Below are positions 45,355 through 54,349 of a stretch of DNA of 64,000 bases, in pieces. The DNA comes from Picosynechococcus sp. PCC 7002. GTDB lineage: Bacteria > Cyanobacteriota > Cyanobacteriia > Cyanobacteriales > MRBY01. The notes under the pieces are model-generated. The model did not search any database. It worked only from the letters and a program-made list of their open reading frames with translations, and was not told the origin of the DNA. The stretch is taken from assembly GCF_963860125.1 (NCBI RefSeq), contig NZ_CAWLFA010000001.1, positions 1,302,001-1,366,000 of the forward strand, in the 5' to 3' direction. The translations under genes were made by a program, and so were the position numbers. How positions within the stretch are numbered: the stretch's first letter is position 1; every line of letters starts with the position of its first letter.

Positions 45355-46371
45355 TTAGGGACAAAGGAGGCTCAAACTTCCCGGGGGTGAAGTGCGGCGG
45401 CAACGATAGCTCTCAAAGGTAAAAATCTGTGGGTTAGTCGGTTCATAAAATACCCCATGGACAATCTGTTGTACGCTGTCATCGGCAACTCGTTCCAACC
45501 AGACCCCTTGGTAACCACCGCCATTGCCTGGGTAGTTATCAATCAAAATCTCTACCCAGGGCCTTGCATCGGAGGTTCCTTCAGGAACTTCTGTCGGAGG
45601 CAACCAACCTAGAACTGGGTCATACCAGCCAGCCTGTTGTGCTAACGCTCGCACTAAAACATAGATACTTTGGGATTCACTTTCCCAAGGGGCTTGTTCT
45701 GGGGCAAGGGTCGGTGCAGCCCGCCATTCGTCACCACCAAAATCTAAAAAAGTCAAATCAGTACAATTCCCGACAAAATCACAAGATTCCTTTGTTTTGC
45801 TCTCGAAAGGAAAAGTCTGACTCTCGGTATATTCTGGCCGTAATTCAGCAGCAATCCCCATGATCGGCATAAAAGTAAAAGACCAAGCCTGGTGGGGTGA
45901 TCGATCATTGAAACTAGGGTCAGCATTTTCTACCCCATAGCTCTCTGCGAGATCCTGATAGAGAGATGGGGACAGATTATAGTGATCGACAGTTACCGTG
46001 TTCAGTTGTTCTCGAGCATTGTCGATCAGGGTCGGTGGTGATAGGCGAAGTCGGACGCGCCAGGCTGGTAAATCTGGGACACCGCTCAGGCGAGCTGCAT
46101 ATTCAAGGGGGCCCATGTTTTGAAAGTAGCGCAGTCCTTCTGGAGAGAGGCTAGTGGGCGTGGGGACTTGGGCAATTAGGGCAGGTGATGTTGGGGTCGA
46201 TGGTTCTGCCGTCTGATGCCGCGATTGGGACATTACCCCCCCGGTGTTTTGGGTTTCTGAAGCGATAGGATTTGCTTGGAGCAGTTTGGCGGAATCTGCA
46301 GATTGACCACAGGCCGTGATCAAGGCGATCGCCATTCCTGTTGATAAATGAATGAAATTTTTAGTGAACAT
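45355..46371 (-). CDS. Putative lipoprotein of unknown function
   Basis: A 338-aa protein. The N terminus has a hydrophobic core ending MAIALITACGQ, a plausible lipobox with the acylated Cys at residue 21. A Ser/Thr/Pro/Gln-rich linker (about 22-75) leads to a globular part (80-338) with aromatic residues, a CDFVGNC pair and a C-terminal RCRRT..LLCP, so disulfides are possible in the periplasm. No family was recognised. Confidence 0.7.
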   Translation of the reverse strand: MFTKNFIHLSTGMAIALITACGQSADSAKLLQANPIASETQNTGGVMSQSRHQTAEPSTPTSPALIAQVPTPTSLSPEGLRYFQNMGPLEYAARLSGVPDLPAWRVRLRLSPPTLIDNAREQLNTVTVDHYNLSPSLYQDLAESYGVENADPSFNDRSPHQAWSFTFMPIMGIAAELRPEYTESQTFPFESKTKESCDFVGNCTDLTFLDFGGDEWRAAPTLAPEQAPWESESQSIYVLVRALAQQAGWYDPVLGWLPPTEVPEGTSDARPWVEILIDNYPGNGGGYQGVWLERVADDSVQQIVHGVFYEPTNPQIFTFESYRCRRTSPPGSLSLLCP

Positions 46372-46603
46372 AGTTCAATCTCAATAAAATTACGTGGTGG
46401 TAAGTGCTGATTTCAATGGACATGGATAAAGCAATATTCGATTTACCTACTGCCTCATCCCAGTCCAACTACCACCATTGCCCACCGGCTCCTCAAAATA
46501 ACTCCAACTTCTCACTCTTTTTGGGGGTAGGGATGACTGAAAGAGCAGCGGGCGTTGTCTCCGTTGTACTGGCTCTAGAAGATGCTTGATCAAAAAAAGT
46601 GGC

Positions 46604-46684
46604 CAAGCTCCGGAGACCCCTCCCTTCCAGGGTGAAAGGCAGCAAAGTAACGGGGGAGAAAGCTTGCGAGATTGGGATCGTCTC
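46604..46684 (+). ncRNA. Candidate switch-like RNA upstream of the dienelactone-hydrolase-like gene
   Basis: Two exclusive pairings share one strand. Fold A: CAAGCT (46604-46609) with AGCTTG (46661-46666), enclosing CTCCC (46620-46624) with GGGAG (46654-46658). Fold B: GAGAC (46613-46617) with GTCTC (46680-46684), enclosing TCCC (46621-46624) with GGGA (46674-46677). The central part contains AGGGTGAAAGGCAGCAAAG. No known riboswitch consensus was matched. It lies about 220 bases before the gene at 46903; transcription is unproven. Confidence 0.35.
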
Positions 46685-46696
46685 ATATTAACAATT

Positions 46697-46775
46697 CAGT
46701 AACTAAAAATTTTTGATCAATGACTTTGAGTTACTGCGTTTTTAGTGGCTAAGAATAATTACCTATGCAGTAACC
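46697..46775. repeat. Three CAGTAAC elements, two direct and one inverted
   Basis: CAGTAACT at 46697, its reverse complement AGTTACTG at 46729-46736 and CAGTAAC again at 46769-46775. They lie 130-200 bases upstream of the hydrolase gene, where an operator would be expected. A HIP1 site follows near 46831. Confidence 0.45.
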
Positions 46776-46902
46776 GAATTAACGATGATTTTTTAGGATC
46801 GCTACAATGTGATGGCCGGAAAAGCTGGCGATCGCCATATTGTGGCTCGTGGCCTAACCGCATATCAGTGATTGTAGATACGTTGAGGAGAGACCTTTAA
46901 AG

Positions 46903-47667
46903 ATGTTACGAAAAATCCTTCTATTAGCTGGGCTTGTGGGGTTAATAGGTATTCAAAAACCCGCCACAGCTGATGTTGTTGCCTATCCTTTGGTTTATGA
47001 CATCGATGACCAACCCTTTGAGGGGTATGTTGCCCGCAACGAAGGCTTTGGGGATGATCAGCCGGTTGTTTTACTCGTGCACGACTGGGATGGCCTCAAT
47101 CGCTACGAGAAAATGCGCGCGAATATGCTCTCGACCCAAGGTTATACGGTACTTGCCCTTGATCTGTATGGTCAGGGGGTACGACCCGAAAATGTCGCTG
47201 AATCCCAAGCAGAAAGTGGCAAACTCTATGGCGATCGCCAACTGATGCGCGAAAGATTACAAGCAGGCTTAGAAGTCGCCAAGCAACTCGAAGGGGTTGA
47301 CCCAGAAAAAGTTGCCATCATGGGCTATTGCTTTGGCGGTTCGGCAGTGCTAGAAATGGCCCGGTCAGGGGCAGATCTTGATGGCTTCATTTCCTTCCAT
47401 GGCGGCTTAGCTCTACCAGAAGGTCAAGATTACAGTGAAACCACAGGTTCCGTTTTAGTGCTCCATGGCTCGGCTGATCCTGTCTCTCCCATCGCTGAGG
47501 TGGCCGCCCTCGCCACAGATTTAAACGAAGCGGGCGTGACCTACGACATGGAAATCTATGGGGGTGGCTTGCACTCTTTTACCAAGTGGGATTCTAGCGA
47601 TTATGACCCCCAAGCGGATCTCAAATCCTGGGATGAATTGCTCGAATTTTTAAAAACAGTTTTTTAA
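46903..47667 (+). CDS. Exported dienelactone hydrolase family protein
   Basis: A 254-aa alpha/beta hydrolase. A signal peptide (1-23, ending PATADVV) predicts export. The catalytic triad of the dienelactone hydrolase family is Cys143 (GYCFGG, Cys as nucleophile), Asp192 (GSADPVSP) and His224 (GGLHSF), and VHDWDGL provides the oxyanion region. The real substrate is unknown; members of this family cleave lactones and esters. The ATG has GAGGAGAG about 9 bases upstream. A terminator follows. Confidence 0.9.
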   Translation: MLRKILLLAGLVGLIGIQKPATADVVAYPLVYDIDDQPFEGYVARNEGFGDDQPVVLLVHDWDGLNRYEKMRANMLSTQGYTVLALDLYGQGVRPENVAESQAESGKLYGDRQLMRERLQAGLEVAKQLEGVDPEKVAIMGYCFGGSAVLEMARSGADLDGFISFHGGLALPEGQDYSETTGSVLVLHGSADPVSPIAEVAALATDLNEAGVTYDMEIYGGGLHSFTKWDSSDYDPQADLKSWDELLEFLKTVF

Positions 47668-47710
47668 ACCAGATCAATTTTTCATTTCAGAAAAGTTACA
47701 GTTCATTATC

Positions 47711-47750
47711 GGCAAGTTTTGGAAAAATATCATTCCAGGCTTGCTTTTTT
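47711..47750 (+). terminator. Terminator after the dienelactone hydrolase family gene
   Basis: GCAAG (47712-47716) pairs with CTTGC (47740-47744), extended inside by TGG/CCA, and is followed by six T. Confidence 0.6.
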
Positions 47751-47889
47751 GATGTTTTTCGCCACGGTAAAACAGCAATTAGTACAAATTTTTACATCAT
47801 TAATTTCACGCCCATTGGGAAACTTTTCCGTGGCTTAACCTGTCATGGACTTTTACACAAGGATTGAGTTAAGCAGGATATTTAGCACC

Positions 47890-48483
47890 ATGAAACCCTT
47901 CACACGTCAATGGGTACTGCTGGGCCTTATTCCCCTCCTGACTTTGGGGTCACTACTGCCCACATTGCCCGCCGCCGCTGACCCCAGAAGAAACAACACC
48001 CCCGAAAATTCCTACGAATACTACAGATATCGTTGGGATTATGATGACGATGATGACTGGGATGATTATGACGATGACGACGATGATCGCTATCGATATC
48101 AATACCGTCGATACGACTGGCGAGATGAAATTTCTTCCTGGGATAGAATTTTTAATGACATTGATCGCAATTACAACAGTCGTATTCCCCGCGAGCTTTT
48201 TTATTTCCTAAGACGCGACCAAAATCTGCGTCGGAGCCTGTTTCAAACCTTCGGTCTGCCTAGGGGAAATGACAGTTTGATCCGTGACATTATTCTCGGT
48301 GTTCTTTTCGATCGTAACTACAACAATTACAATAACTACCGTTATCAGCGCGGGTTTGACTACGGCATCGATGCTAGTTGCTTACCAGCCCGGTGGCGAC
48401 AGGAATATTATCGCGGCAACCCAGTGCCTCCCTATTTGTTGCGGCAATGTGGTCGCGTGCGTTCGTATGATTACGATGATTAG
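47890..48483 (+). CDS. Secreted Asp/Tyr/Arg-rich protein, function unknown
   Basis: About 197 aa from the ATG at 47890 (MKPFTRQWVLL); an upstream ATG at 47845 adds 15 residues before the signal sequence and is less likely. A signal peptide with core VLLGLIPLLTLGSLL ends at PAAADP. The mature protein starts with a low-complexity acidic region (DYDDDDDWDDYDDDDDD) alternating with Tyr/Arg, then an ordered part (about 90-190) with RDQNLRRSLFQTFGLP, an Asn/Tyr stretch and two Cys, ending YDYDD. The aspartate run could bind divalent metals, which is inference. No family recognised. Confidence 0.7.
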   Translation: MKPFTRQWVLLGLIPLLTLGSLLPTLPAAADPRRNNTPENSYEYYRYRWDYDDDDDWDDYDDDDDDRYRYQYRRYDWRDEISSWDRIFNDIDRNYNSRIPRELFYFLRRDQNLRRSLFQTFGLPRGNDSLIRDIILGVLFDRNYNNYNNYRYQRGFDYGIDASCLPARWRQEYYRGNPVPPYLLRQCGRVRSYDYDD

Positions 48484-48497
48484 CTAAAACGATTTCC

Positions 48498-49427
48498 CTA
48501 GGGTTGTTTCACTGAGGGGACATCGGGTCTACGGAACAAACCGAGGCTATAAAGATAGAGCGTCCCGACGGAACTGAGAAAGAGCACATAGGCGATCGCC
48601 TGGGCCAGGTAAATTTTTTGGCGATAACCCAACAAGGATTTCAGCAAAATCCCCGGAAACTGTTTGTCGGGTAAAGTTTCTGACAAATCCCAAAGCTGAA
48701 TCCCTAGAACGCAGGCTGGGGCAGGGGAAATGCAGAGGGCTTGATATTGGGTTTGGATCTGGGCAAAAAGGGCGATCGCCGCATCGATGTGCTTTAGAAC
48801 ACCGACCACCAGCCCCGCAATAATCAGCAGCAGAAAGATTCCCATCACCTGAAAAAATAACTTGATATTCAGCCGTACCCCCAGGGCAAAGAGGAGAAAC
48901 CCCAGCACCGTTGCCACAGTCAAGCCAGCCATCGCCCCAAGACTCGGCGGCAGCCATCCCCCTTGGAATTGGGCCACGATAAAAATCACCGTTTCAAATC
49001 CCTCCCGGAGTACCGCAATAAAAATCAGGGAAAAGACAGCCCAGGCCGCCGTTTCTCTGTCCTGGAGTGCCGCTTGCAATGCCCCTTCGACATCGGACTT
49101 TAAAGATTTGGCCTGGCGGGTCATCCAAATGAGCATCCAACTCAACATGGCGATCGCCACAACCCCAAAACTCCCTTCGAGGATTTGTTTAAAAACTGGC
49201 GCATAGGCTCCATCCGCCGTCGCCACCTGTAACAGCAGCCCCCACAGACCCCAGCCCACCAGGACACTCGCCCCCAACCCGGCACCAATGCCACCATAGA
49301 CCCACTTTTGGAGGGACATCTGCTGCGCTTTCGCCAGACAAGCCAAGACAATGCCCACCACCAGGGCCGCTTCAAAGCCCTCCCGCAACGTAATCACAAA
49401 GGCGGGTAATGCTGCACTAATTTCCAT
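48498..49427 (-). CDS. FTR1 family high-affinity iron permease
   Basis: A 309-aa membrane protein with about seven helices. The two REGFE iron-transport motifs characteristic of the OFeT/FTR1 family are present: TLREGFEAALV near the N terminus and LREGFETVIF in the middle. The ATG at 49427 (MEISAALPAF) is chosen; upstream in-frame codons add 14 charged residues. It probably moves ferrous or ferric iron across the plasma membrane. No EfeO/EfeB partner genes are next to it. It fits the other iron-related loci of the window but is not linked to the isi operon. Confidence 0.92.
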   Translation of the reverse strand: MEISAALPAFVITLREGFEAALVVGIVLACLAKAQQMSLQKWVYGGIGAGLGASVLVGWGLWGLLLQVATADGAYAPVFKQILEGSFGVVAIAMLSWMLIWMTRQAKSLKSDVEGALQAALQDRETAAWAVFSLIFIAVLREGFETVIFIVAQFQGGWLPPSLGAMAGLTVATVLGFLLFALGVRLNIKLFFQVMGIFLLLIIAGLVVGVLKHIDAAIALFAQIQTQYQALCISPAPACVLGIQLWDLSETLPDKQFPGILLKSLLGYRQKIYLAQAIAYVLFLSSVGTLYLYSLGLFRRPDVPSVKQP

Positions 49428-49872
49428 AACTGATCCCATCAATTTCGGTGACGTTTTTCGCTTGCGCAATGCTTTTTTGATCCTAAAGGATTTTCCTTAA
49501 GACCTAGGCGATCGCCAAAAGTCCCTTACTCTCACCATCGCTGCGATGAATATTTTGCATCCAAATTTTGCATAAAAGTGACGGCCAATCACGATTAATG
49601 CTTAACGGCTCTGACAAGACATTTTTTATCTTGACTGAATGGTCAAAAATAAAGCAACTCAAAAATGCTCACAATGCATTTTCTGCAACATTTTGCTCTT
49701 TATTGGCAGATACAGAAAGTCATTTTATTCACAAAGTCATATTATTCACAACTTTTGGTCAAGGACACCAGGAAGGAAAGGAATACAGATAAACTCTTAG
49801 ATAGTTGCCTTAGTGTGTGGCAGAGCATTGTCCATTGCAGCCGTCACCTAACATTTCATCGAATAACGCCAC
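49428..49872. repeat. 445-base repeat-bearing region upstream of the STAND ATPase gene
   Basis: AT-rich divergent spacer. ATTTTGCAT occurs at 49552-49560 and 49565-49573 (13-base period). A 17-base unit, AAAGTCATTTTATTCAC, is repeated in tandem at 49716-49732 and 49733-49749 with one mismatch; each repeat carries TTATTCACA (49725-49733 and 49742-49750), which fits the DnaA-box consensus TTATNCACA. A 74-codon frame across it was judged non-coding. A HIP1 site lies near 49509. Confidence 0.6.
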
Positions 49873-51501
49873 ATGACCAACCTTACGCTTCTTCAGCTTT
49901 GTATTTGGCTTAGTCACAAACACGGGGACCCCCTGGATGGACTGCGTCAAGAGCTATTATTGCGGGCGTTAGAAGGGTACAAATTAAAAGATATTCAGAT
50001 CGATGGCTATTCCCACAGCTATGTAAAACGGGTTATTGCTCCGGATCTTTGGAAACGCCTCGGACGTTATTGTAACCAACGGGTGGGGATTCGTTCACTC
50101 CAGTTGGCTTTGACCACTAAATATGAGCAGCTCTCGGAACAAGAAAAGGCAGCGGTCGATAAAATCGTACCCAACGGTATGGCCGCAACGACGGAGTCCC
50201 AAGTACCAGCCCCAACACCACCCCAGTACCAAGGAATTCCGAGAAACAAGAATCATTTTTATAACCAAGAGTCAACCCTGCGCACCCTAGGGCAACGGCT
50301 CCAACAAAGGGATATTTCATTAATCTTCGTGCTAGGGGGTGGCGGCCTGGGAAAGACTACCCTTGTCAGCGAAGTGCTCCGGCACCACCCACCACTCCAG
50401 GAAAACACGCTCTGGTGTAACCTCAGCGATCGCCTCATGTTTGATCACAATTGGGCTTTGATTCAGCAGGAATGGGCCTTGGCGGAACACCCTGACGGGG
50501 CGATCGCCCAACTCCAGGATCATTTGCAACAGCAGCCGAAGATTTTAGTCTTTGACCACTGGGAACTACTCTTTGCCACCGCTTGTCTGTCGGGAAACTA
50601 TCAACCGCAACACGTAATGTATGTGGAATTTTTAGAGGCGATCGCCCACCAGAGTCTAGCTGGCACCGTTGTCGTGATTTCCAGAGAAAATTCCCCCGCC
50701 ATCGAAGCCTTAGCCACGGACAACCCCAGGGTCACATTGATCACCGTCGAAGGCCTCAGTAATTTAGTCGCCCAGCAAATCCTCCAGGAATATAACCTCC
50801 AAGACCCAGAGCTTTGGGCTGATTTGGTCGAGACCTATCGCGGCAACCCCCTCAAGCTCCGGCTAATTGCCACAGGGATTCAAGAATGGTATGGCGGTTC
50901 TGTGGCGCAATTTCAAAACCAAGAAACAATTATCGGTGGCAATACCCTACGGGATATCCTCTACAATCTCACCTGCCGCATTAGCAACTCCGAACAGGAA
51001 GTGCTCTACTGGCTGATGTTGTGGGGCAAATCCATTACCCTCGAACAACTGCAGGCTAACTTTCATGTAGAAATGCCCTTTGCCAGTGAAGTTTGGGATG
51101 CGGTGCGCTCCCTTGACCGACGTTTCCTCCTGGAGAAAAAAGAAAATCATCGCCCCTACTTTGGCCTGCAACCGTCTATCCAGCGTTACCTCGCCCAGGA
51201 ATTTACCCGGGAATGTTGCCAAGAAATTATCCAGGCGATCGCCACTCTCCCCCAAACCCACTTTAATCACCTCAAACATTTCCCCCTCATGCCCCAGGGA
51301 GCCGATCCAAATATCCTGACTTCCCCCGTTATTTGCCCGATCCTGAAGGGACTGCAAAACCGTTATCGGGATTTTTCACAAATCCAAGCAAATTTGCGGC
51401 GACTTGCCCAAAACACGCCCCCTGCAAACTCCCTCCAGCACGACTATCGCCAAACCAATCTCACCCTTCTATATGAAACCTTAACGACCTATTTTCTCTA
51501 G
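49873..51501 (+). CDS. STAND (NB-ARC-like) ATPase with N-terminal helical domain
   Basis: A 542-aa protein. Residues 1-80 form a small, partly helical domain like those preceding NB-ARC modules in cyanobacterial STAND proteins (often followed by WD40 or pentapeptide repeats). The NTPase has Walker A GGGGLGKT (155-162), Walker B ILVFDHW (224-230; His229 where a second acidic residue is common), a VVVISRE sensor strand and the GNPLKLRL motif matching GxPL of NB-ARC. A winged-helix region (about 375-440) follows. The C terminus stops after about 100 helical residues with no repeat sensor domain, so it is a short member of the family. Such proteins act as signal-triggered switches; target and trigger are unknown. 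Confidence 0.85.
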   Translation: MTNLTLLQLCIWLSHKHGDPLDGLRQELLLRALEGYKLKDIQIDGYSHSYVKRVIAPDLWKRLGRYCNQRVGIRSLQLALTTKYEQLSEQEKAAVDKIVPNGMAATTESQVPAPTPPQYQGIPRNKNHFYNQESTLRTLGQRLQQRDISLIFVLGGGGLGKTTLVSEVLRHHPPLQENTLWCNLSDRLMFDHNWALIQQEWALAEHPDGAIAQLQDHLQQQPKILVFDHWELLFATACLSGNYQPQHVMYVEFLEAIAHQSLAGTVVVISRENSPAIEALATDNPRVTLITVEGLSNLVAQQILQEYNLQDPELWADLVETYRGNPLKLRLIATGIQEWYGGSVAQFQNQETIIGGNTLRDILYNLTCRISNSEQEVLYWLMLWGKSITLEQLQANFHVEMPFASEVWDAVRSLDRRFLLEKKENHRPYFGLQPSIQRYLAQEFTRECCQEIIQAIATLPQTHFNHLKHFPLMPQGADPNILTSPVICPILKGLQNRYRDFSQIQANLRRLAQNTPPANSLQHDYRQTNLTLLYETLTTYFL

Positions 51502-51644
51502 CCCATCCGGAGATATTTAAAGGAAAAACTTTTCTGGGAATCTTCTGAGGCGATCGCCCTTCTCTGATAGACTTTGGGGTGTTTACAAAAAAACTAAATG
51601 ACTGGTGGTTTTGATCAACAGTCGCAGTCTGGAGGATAAAAAGC

Positions 51645-52682
51645 GTGGAAAGCACCCTCGGTTTAGAAATTATTGAAGTTGTCGAACAAGCGGCGATCGC
51701 CTCTGCCAAATGGATGGGGATGGGCGAAAAAGATACCGCCGACCAAGTGGCCGTTGAAGCCATGCGGGAACGGATGAATCAAATTCATATGCGCGGTCGC
51801 ATCGTTATCGGTGAAGGGGAGCGGGATGATGCCCCCATGCTTTACATCGGTGAAGAAGTCGGTATTTGTACCCGTGAAGATGCCAAAGCCTATTGCAACC
51901 CCGATGAACTGATCGAAATTGACATCGCCGTTGACCCCTGTGAAGGCACCAACCTCGTCGCCAATGGTCAACCCGGTTCCATGGCAGTCCTCGCCATTTC
52001 CGAAAAAGGCGGTCTGTTCCATGCCCCCGACTACTACATGAAAAAATTGGCCGCGCCCCCAGCCGCCAAAGGAAAAGTTGACATTCGCAAGTCAGCCACC
52101 GAAAACATCAAAATTTTGTCTGAGTGCTTAAATCGTAGCCCAGAAGAATTAGTCATTATCGTGATGGATCGCCCCCGTCACAAAGATCTGATCAAAGAAA
52201 TTCGGGCCACTGGCGCCCGGGTTCGTTTGATTAGCGATGGGGACGTATCTGCGGCAATTTGTGCTGCCTTTGCTGGGACGAACATCCATGCGCTGATGGG
52301 AATTGGGGCCGCTCCTGAAGGGGTGATCAGTGCCGCCGCGATGCGTTGTTTGGGTGGTCACTTCCAAGGGCAACTGATTTACGATCCCGCCGATGTGAAT
52401 ACCCCCGAAAGTGCGGACTGGAATCGCGAAGAAAATATCAAACGCCTCAAGTCCATGGGCGTTGAAGATCCGGACAAGGTTTATGAAGCAGAAGAATTAG
52501 CTTCCGGTGAAACGGTTCTGTTTGCGGCCTGTGGGATTACCCCCGGCACCCTCATGGAAGGGGTTCGTCTGTTCCATGGTGGCGCACGCACCCAGTCTCT
52601 GGTTATTTCTAGCCAATCCATGACGGCTCGCTTCGTGGATACCATTCACATGTGGGACAACCCCCAAAATATTCAACTCTAG
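51645..52682 (+). CDS. glpX: Class II fructose-1,6-/sedoheptulose-1,7-bisphosphatase
   Basis: A 345-aa enzyme dephosphorylating both sugar bisphosphates in the Calvin cycle of cyanobacteria. The metal and phosphate motifs IGEGERDD (55-62) and [10 protein letters not shown] (95-104) are conserved, as are VMDRPRH and GIGAAPEGV. Start is GTG at 51645, supported by GGAGG 9 bases upstream. A terminator follows. The enzyme is inhibited by AMP and redox-regulated in relatives; the same window holds cp12 and rpiA. Confidence 0.96.
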
Positions 52683-52727
52683 GATCAAACTTGACAGCGA
52701 TCATTGGAGTTTAATCTGTCTGCAACA

Positions 52728-52762
52728 AAAGGGCGATCGCCAACGAGGGGTCGCCTTTTTTT
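52728..52762 (+). terminator. glpX terminator containing a HIP1 site
   Basis: AAAGGGCGA (52728-52736) pairs with TCGCCTTTT (52751-52759, one G-U) and a T run follows. The 5' arm and loop contain GCGATCGC. Confidence 0.75.
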
Positions 52763-52940
52763 CGTGCGCTGTCAGCGATTGGGATGCCGTAAAGTTACAT
52801 AAATTTTCTTTACAAAACCTTTTGTCCCTAAATGTTCGGAGACTACATTGCATAGGAAGTTAAAAAAATCCTTTAATAGAACTCTGCGCTTCCCTTGGAT
52901 GTTGGAGCCCTAGAGAGATCAAACCTTTAGAGAAAACCCC

Positions 52941-54218
52941 ATGAATATCGTTGTTGTTGGCCTGAGTCATAAAACAGCCCCCGTCGAAATCCGCGAAAAA
53001 CTCAGTATTCAAGAAGCGAAAATGGACGAGGCGATCGCCCACCTCAAATCCTACCCCCACGTAGAAGAAGTCGCCGTTATCAGTACCTGTAACCGCCTTG
53101 AAATCTATGCCGTCGTGCAGGAAACAGAACAGGGCGTGCGGGAAATTTGCCAATTTCTTGCGGAAACCGGACAACTCCAACTCAACCGCCTGCGCCGTTA
53201 CCTCTTCACCCTGCTGCACCAAGATGCCATCCGTCATCTCTTGCGAGTCGCTGCGGGCCTAGAAAGTCTCGTTCTCGGCGAAGGCCAAATCCTCGCCCAG
53301 GTCAAAGCCGCCCACAAACTTGGTCAACAGCACAAAGGCCTAGGGCGCTTACTCGACCGGATGTTCAAACGGGCGATCACCGCCGGGAAACGCGTCCGCA
53401 GCGAAACCAACATTGGCACCGGGGCCGTTTCCATTAGCTCCGCCGCCGTGGAATTGGCCCAGATGAAGGTCAAGGATCTTTCCAATCAAAAAATTGCGAT
53501 TATCGGTGCCGGGAAAATGTCGCGTCTGTTGGTGCAACACCTCGTTTCTAAAGGGGCCGAAGACATCACTATCGTCAACCGTTCCGAACGGGGGGCGCGG
53601 GATCTCGCGAAAAAATTCCCCGATGTGGATCTGCAATTAGAATTGCTGCCAGAGATGCTCAATGTCGTTGAACAGGCGGACATTGTCTTTACCAGTACCG
53701 GGGCGACGGAACCGATTCTTGACCGGGCGAAACTGGAAAATCTCGATCTTCACACGTTAATTTTGATCGATATTTCTGTGCCCCTTAACGTTGCTGCCGA
53801 TGTGGAAGAAATCGCCGGCGTGCGTTTATATAATGTGGACGCCCTCAAGGAAGTAGTGGCCCAAAACCAAGCGTCCCGCCGCAAAATGGCCGAAGAAGCC
53901 GAAGCCCTTTTAGAAGAGGAAGTAGAAAACTATATCCAATGGTGGCAGTCCCTCGAAACCGTCCCGACCATTAGTTCCCTACGCAGCAAAGTCGAAAGCA
54001 TTCGGGAGCAGGAGCTGGAAAAAGCCCTCTCTCGCCTCGGTGCAGAATTTGAAGAGAAGCACCAGGAAGTTATCGAAACCTTGACCCGGGGGATCGTTAA
54101 TAAAATTCTCCATGATCCGATGGTGCAACTGCGGGCCCAACAGGATATTGAAGCCCGTCGAGTCTGCCTCCAATCGCTGCAAATGCTGTTTAACCTCGAA
54201 ACGGAAGAGGCGATTTAG
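52941..54218 (+). CDS. hemA: Glutamyl-tRNA reductase
   Basis: A 425-aa NADPH enzyme reducing glutamyl-tRNA to glutamate-1-semialdehyde, the first committed step to haem and chlorophyll. The catalytic Cys50 is in VISTCNRLEIY, VLGEGQILAQVK is the second signature, IIGAGKMSRLL the NADPH motif, and a helical dimerisation domain with SLRSKVESIREQELEKAL ends the protein. Length is normal. The gene stands alone between the glpX terminator and an inverted repeat. Confidence 0.97.
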   Translation: MNIVVVGLSHKTAPVEIREKLSIQEAKMDEAIAHLKSYPHVEEVAVISTCNRLEIYAVVQETEQGVREICQFLAETGQLQLNRLRRYLFTLLHQDAIRHLLRVAAGLESLVLGEGQILAQVKAAHKLGQQHKGLGRLLDRMFKRAITAGKRVRSETNIGTGAVSISSAAVELAQMKVKDLSNQKIAIIGAGKMSRLLVQHLVSKGAEDITIVNRSERGARDLAKKFPDVDLQLELLPEMLNVVEQADIVFTSTGATEPILDRAKLENLDLHTLILIDISVPLNVAADVEEIAGVRLYNVDALKEVVAQNQASRRKMAEEAEALLEEEVENYIQWWQSLETVPTISSLRSKVESIREQELEKALSRLGAEFEEKHQEVIETLTRGIVNKILHDPMVQLRAQQDIEARRVCLQSLQMLFNLETEEAI

Positions 54219-54259
54219 CAAGAGCCTAAGGCATTATTAAACCCAATAAATTTCGGTTT

Positions 54260-54304
54260 GAGCCGGTGTTTTCGCTAGGATGATGAACGCGGAGACTCCG
54301 GCTC
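54260..54304 (+). terminator. Possible hemA terminator (inverted repeat)
   Basis: GAGCCGG (54260-54266) and CCGGCTC (54298-54304) are perfectly complementary over a 31-base loop, and a T-rich tract follows within 10 bases. Confidence 0.4.
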
Positions 54305-54349
54305 TGTAAGTTTATTTTTTAATTTCTTTTAAATTTCTGAGGTAAATAA

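Noticed and set aside
46404..46589. A 61-codon plus-strand frame upstream of the structured region
   Set aside because: No ribosome-binding site, irregular composition, and it stops before the regulatory-looking segment; not called as coding.
47832..47841. CTTAACCT, the Pho-box half-site of cyanobacterial SphR
   Set aside because: Only one copy is present; functional Pho boxes need two or three direct repeats.
49568..49792. A 74-codon frame across the repeats before the STAND ATPase
   Set aside because: It consists mainly of the tandem repeats and AT-rich sequence, with no ribosome-binding site.
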